In this document: positions 62,935-64,000 of the stretch, piece after piece
Layout: every line of letters begins with the position of its first letter
Numbering within the stretch: position 1 is the stretch's first letter
Origin: Strigops habroptila
Taxonomy: Eukaryota > Chordata > Aves > Psittaciformes > Psittacidae
Length of the DNA: 64,000 nucleotides
NCBI RefSeq assembly: GCF_004027225.2
Contig: NC_044282.2
Span: 61,621,225-61,685,224, forward strand
Direction of reading: 5' to 3'
Notes under the pieces: model-generated
Database searches by the model: none
Seen by the model: the letters and a program-made list of their open reading frames with translations, nothing else
What the model was told of the DNA's origin: nothing
Position numbers and translations under genes: made by a program

Positions 62935-63140
62935 CTTCCCTGTGAGGGTGGTGAGGCCCTGGCACAGGGTGCCCAGAGAAGCTGTGGCTGCCCCATCCCT
63001 GGCAGTGTTCAAGGCCAGGCTGGACGGGGCTTGGAGCAACCTGCTCTAGTGGAAGGTGTCCCTGCCCGTGGCAGGGGGTTGGAACTGGATGAGCCTTAAG
63101 GTCCCTTCCAACCCAAACCATTCCATTGATTCTATGATTA
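62935..63140 (+). mobile_element. Young CR1 3' end, 206 bp
   Basis: It runs from ACTTCCCTGTGAGGGTGG to CCATTGATTCTATGATT. Near-consensus sequence suggests a recent insertion. Confidence 0.93.
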
Positions 63141-63767
63141 TTAAAGGAAAAACTCCTGCCTTTTATGCCTGCATGTCTCCTTCATCATTGATTCCACTAT
63201 AGACGCAATGGCCTGTTTGTTCATCATATCTTCATATCTAACTAAAATGGATTTATTCTTAAAGGATATCATGAATTTGCAGCCTAGCAGGTTTTCTGAG
63301 GAACACAGGCCTGGAAATGTCTTTGCTGGTGTGCTGATTTGCCTGAGATTGGCTGATTTCCTCTGTCAACAGCAGCAGCCTCCATCCAGCTGTCATCCTG
63401 TTGTCAGTTATTATGTTCCACTGGAATAGCTGTTTTCTTACTGACTGCCTCATGTTATCTGAAACTTGTTCACGGTGATTACAGATTTTTACACCTCCAG
63501 TGCAAAGTCCAAAAGTTATTACATTGATCTAAATTGCTTTCAGGGTCATTTTATGACCTTTATAGCAGAATAATAAACAAAACCAGATTTCTAAAAACTT
63601 CTGTGGACTGTTCCCAGCACTGCTTCACTGGGGACACCAAGTTTTTCCCCATTCTCTATTGCTGTCCCAGGCCCTTTCCATCTCCCTCCAGTCTTCCATC
63701 CTTCACATCTTAGATTTCAGGCCCTATTTCCACAATTCTTTTGGATTCAGCTAGTGCCCCAGACAGC

Positions 63768-63982
63768 AAGTTCTTCCCTGTGGGGTTGCTGAGGTCCTGG
63801 CACAGGTTGCTCAGAGAATCTGTGGCTGCCCCATCCCTGGCAGTGTTCAAGGCCAGGTTGGACGGGGCTTGGAGCAACCTGGTCTACTGGAAGATGTCCC
63901 TGCCCATGGCAGGGTGTTGGAACTAGATGAGCTTTAAGGTCCCTTCTCACTCAAGTCATTCTGTGATTCTATGATTCTATCT
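63768..63982 (+). mobile_element. Young CR1 3' end, 215 bp
   Basis: It runs from AGTTCTTCCCTGTGGGG to two ATTCTATG units and TCTATCTC. It is the third short plus-strand copy in a row within 2 kb of intron 10. Confidence 0.92.
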
Positions 63983-64000
63983 CTATTCTCTAGTACAAGG

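Larger units (their letters stand above)
60883..64000 (+). other. ELP3: ELP3 intron 10, 5' part
   Basis: It contains three young plus-strand CR1 3' ends and one RT relic within 2.5 kb. Exon 11, which should complete Arg367 and continue into the acetyltransferase part, is not found before the window ends. Confidence 0.85.

Overview
This is a vertebrate, almost certainly avian, genomic window. It carries most of one split gene and is packed with 5'-truncated CR1 LINEs, whose sense-strand 3' ends run into short ATTCTATG-type repeats. The gene is ELP3, the catalytic radical-SAM/acetyltransferase subunit of the Elongator complex, on the + strand. Ten coding exons join in frame through GT...AG introns: 7758-7776, 9084-9183, 10067-10205, 12013-12083, 14597-14660, 16544-16612, 18447-18601, 40022-40183, 43064-43190 and 60689-60882. 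They encode residues 1-366 plus two bases of codon 367, covering the N-terminal region and the radical SAM domain with its CX9CX2C cluster motif. The C-terminal acetyltransferase domain lies beyond the right edge.

Layout. Positions 1-7384 are upstream flank with no gene I can recognise, three CR1 copies (one cut by the window edge) and a CAAA-rich tract. Positions about 7385-8060 are a CpG-rich promoter, 5' UTR and exon 1. Introns 1-6 are 0.9-2.5 kb each. Introns 7 (21.4 kb) and 9 (17.5 kb) hold most of the window; intron 10 runs off the end.

I count 32 reasonably clear CR1 pieces plus three older reverse-transcriptase relics, roughly 12 kb or nearly one fifth of the window by hand estimate. 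At least six 3'-end types are present, from badly decayed to nearly uniform, so several waves of activity are layered here. That density is high for a bird and would fit a CR1-rich lineage such as woodpeckers or hornbills and their relatives. This is an inference from repeat load; the species is not identified. The exons are not interrupted, but CR1 copies sit 340 bp upstream of the CpG island and in every intron except intron 2.

No operon-like system, CRISPR array, RNA gene or novel protein system was found. The points most worth a second look are an inverted pair of unusually similar CR1 copies in intron 9, a CR1 sublineage with a 3-bp insertion, a 55-nt imperfect palindrome with TAATCC arms in intron 7, an AT-rich homeodomain-site cluster in intron 4, and a likely nested CR1 insertion near 27.5 kb.
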